Origin: Fennellomyces sp. T-0311
Taxonomy: Eukaryota; Mucoromycota; Mucoromycetes; Mucorales; Lichtheimiaceae
Reading direction: 5' to 3'
Assembly: GCA_025266875.1 (NCBI GenBank)
Contig: JALLLT010000130.1
Coordinates: forward strand, 1 to 19,418
Length of the DNA stretch: 19,418 nt
The notes under the pieces were generated by a model. The model searched no databases. It saw only the letters and a program-made list of their open reading frames with translations, and was not told where the DNA came from. This document shows positions 18,199 through 19,418 of this stretch, piece by piece. The position numbers and the translations under genes are program-made. The stretch's first letter is position 1. The number at the start of each line of letters is the position of its first letter.

Positions 18199-19418
18199 AT
18201 GCAAACACGCTCGCAAACGAGAAACTCCACTAGGCACAACCATGGCATCATCAAGCGCATTGCAAAGCCTCCTCTTCGTCGTAGTGCTAGACGATCAGTT
18301 AGACAATTGGCAACAGCTTTAAACCAAATGGATATTGTCAATGACGAAATCCCAGGTACTTCCACTTAAATAATATATATTCAATGCCATCCAGTACTCT
18401 TACTAATGCCGCATTTCATAATATAGCTGGCACAAGGTCACTTACAATTCCGGATGAAGATACTGAAATGGTGGTGGAATCAATTGATTTCATTCATGAA
18501 GAAGAGCTTGACGACGAACAGTACAACTTTGAAGTTACCGGACTTACTTTCGATCAGAGATGGCGCTCACAGCCCAATGATGGCTTTGACAGTAGCGACG
18601 AAGAGATCGAAACAAACGAAAGTAGCAGCGATTCAGATGATGAAGAAGAAGAGATCGTGTTACTTTCCCTTACACCGGCGACTATTGCAGTTTCTTCAGA
18701 AGACGATGGTATTCTACAGCCAGCTACAGGAAAGCGGGCGAAAGTAGCTCCTCAAAATCCTCGTGGAAAATATGCCACACATTCACCGGATTTAATGCGG
18801 CGGACTTTGATCATGAAAGCAATGGGTCAATCATACAGAAAGCTTGAAGAAGAGTTTGGTGTGCCAAGATCTACGATTTGTGACCACAAGCATCGCTCTC
18901 GCAACAGAGGTGGTAATGCAGAACCTATCCATAACAAAGGTGGAGGATCAACAAAAATCACCAGCGCTGGTAGCAAGTTCCTTGTGGATACGGTTACAGA
19001 ATTCAACACTCTTACATTGCACCAGCTCCGATACTTATACTTTCAACATTTCAACGATATGCTAGATGCATCGACCATCTATAGACATCTTGTGAACAAA
19101 TGTAGATTTACGATCAAGCGTACACTCCCATATCCAGAACGTCGTACCAGCGACGATATCAAGAACCAACGAGCCGAGTATATCGAGAAGTACGTCGATT
19201 CGGGAGATGTAAAATACGAAAAGAACTGCGTGTTCGTCGACGAGGCTCATGTCATGGCGAATATGCGACGCAACTACGGGTGGGCACCAGTAACCAAAAC
19301 ACCTCACGTTATGATTCCGAAAATGTATGCCAGATCACGTTCTATGCTGGCTGCAATCAGTCATTTCGGTATCGTAGAGGTCTGCTTGAAGGTCAACAAG
19401 CCCGGAAAAGGAGGCGGA
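18199..19418 (+). CDS. Tc1/mariner (IS630-like) transposase, 5' part, runs off the window
   Basis: This is a cut-and-paste transposase of the Tc1/mariner superfamily with a DDE_3-type core. Exon 1 is 18199-18355 and exon 2 starts at 18427, after a 71-bp intron with TACTAAT branch sequence and TAG acceptor; the frame is then open to the window end. Exon 1 is strongly basic. Residues about 107-130 are acidic (runs of Ser, Asp, Glu). Residues 168-209 form a first helix-turn-helix (SYRKLEEEFGVPRSTICDH), and a second winged-helix-like region follows (LDASTIYRHLVNK). The catalytic core begins with D324 in VFVDEAHV, then MRRNYGWAPV and AAISHFGIV, the typical Tc1 order. The second Asp and the third acidic residue lie beyond the window. 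No inactivating change is visible, so it may be functional. Confidence 0.87.

Overview
This window looks like a transposon graveyard from a fungal nuclear genome, probably an early-diverging (Mucoromycota-like) fungus. The clues are short GT-AG introns of 53-71 bp with CTAAC/CTAAT-type branch sites, AT-rich spacers, AATAAA signals, and the mix of element families. No host housekeeping gene, tRNA, rRNA or CRISPR array was found. The taxonomic call is an inference from style, not from a marker gene.

Left part (1-7556): the 3' portion of a Ty3/gypsy LTR retrotransposon on the + strand, with protease, reverse transcriptase, RNase H, integrase with GPY/F module, polypurine tract and a 320-bp 3' LTR. 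Its protease is split by a nearly intact 3894-bp PIF/Harbinger DNA transposon (182-4075). That element has about 91-bp terminal inverted repeats and an AGT target duplication. It carries a three-exon DDE transposase (+) facing an intact Myb/SANT-like accessory gene (-). Removing the element plus one target copy keeps the retrotransposon frame open.

Middle (7557-10956): fragments resembling LTR promoter cores, then a second, diverged Harbinger copy that also begins right after AGT. Its transposase is broken by a 317-bp solo LTR with AGAAT duplications and by two stop codons. Its SANT gene survives only as the C-terminal part, cut off near 10956. From there to 12046 nothing can be assigned with confidence.

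Right part (12047-19418): a MULE transposase (zinc finger, DDE core, SWIM finger; two introns; three in-frame stops); a CACTA/EnSpm Tnp2-type transposase 5' fragment (four exons, truncated), embedded in a non-coding stretch with short repeated motifs; an unrecognised small basic ORF; and the 5' part of an apparently intact Tc1/mariner (IS630-like) transposase that runs off the window.

The genes do not form a pathway. They record layered insertions: an LTR element hit by Harbinger 1, an LTR fragment hit by Harbinger 2, and Harbinger 2 hit by an LTR element that later recombined to a solo LTR. The most useful observations are the exact target duplications with frame restoration, the paired Harbinger genes, a D-to-E change in the integrase catalytic triad, and conserved promoter motifs in the two Harbinger copies.
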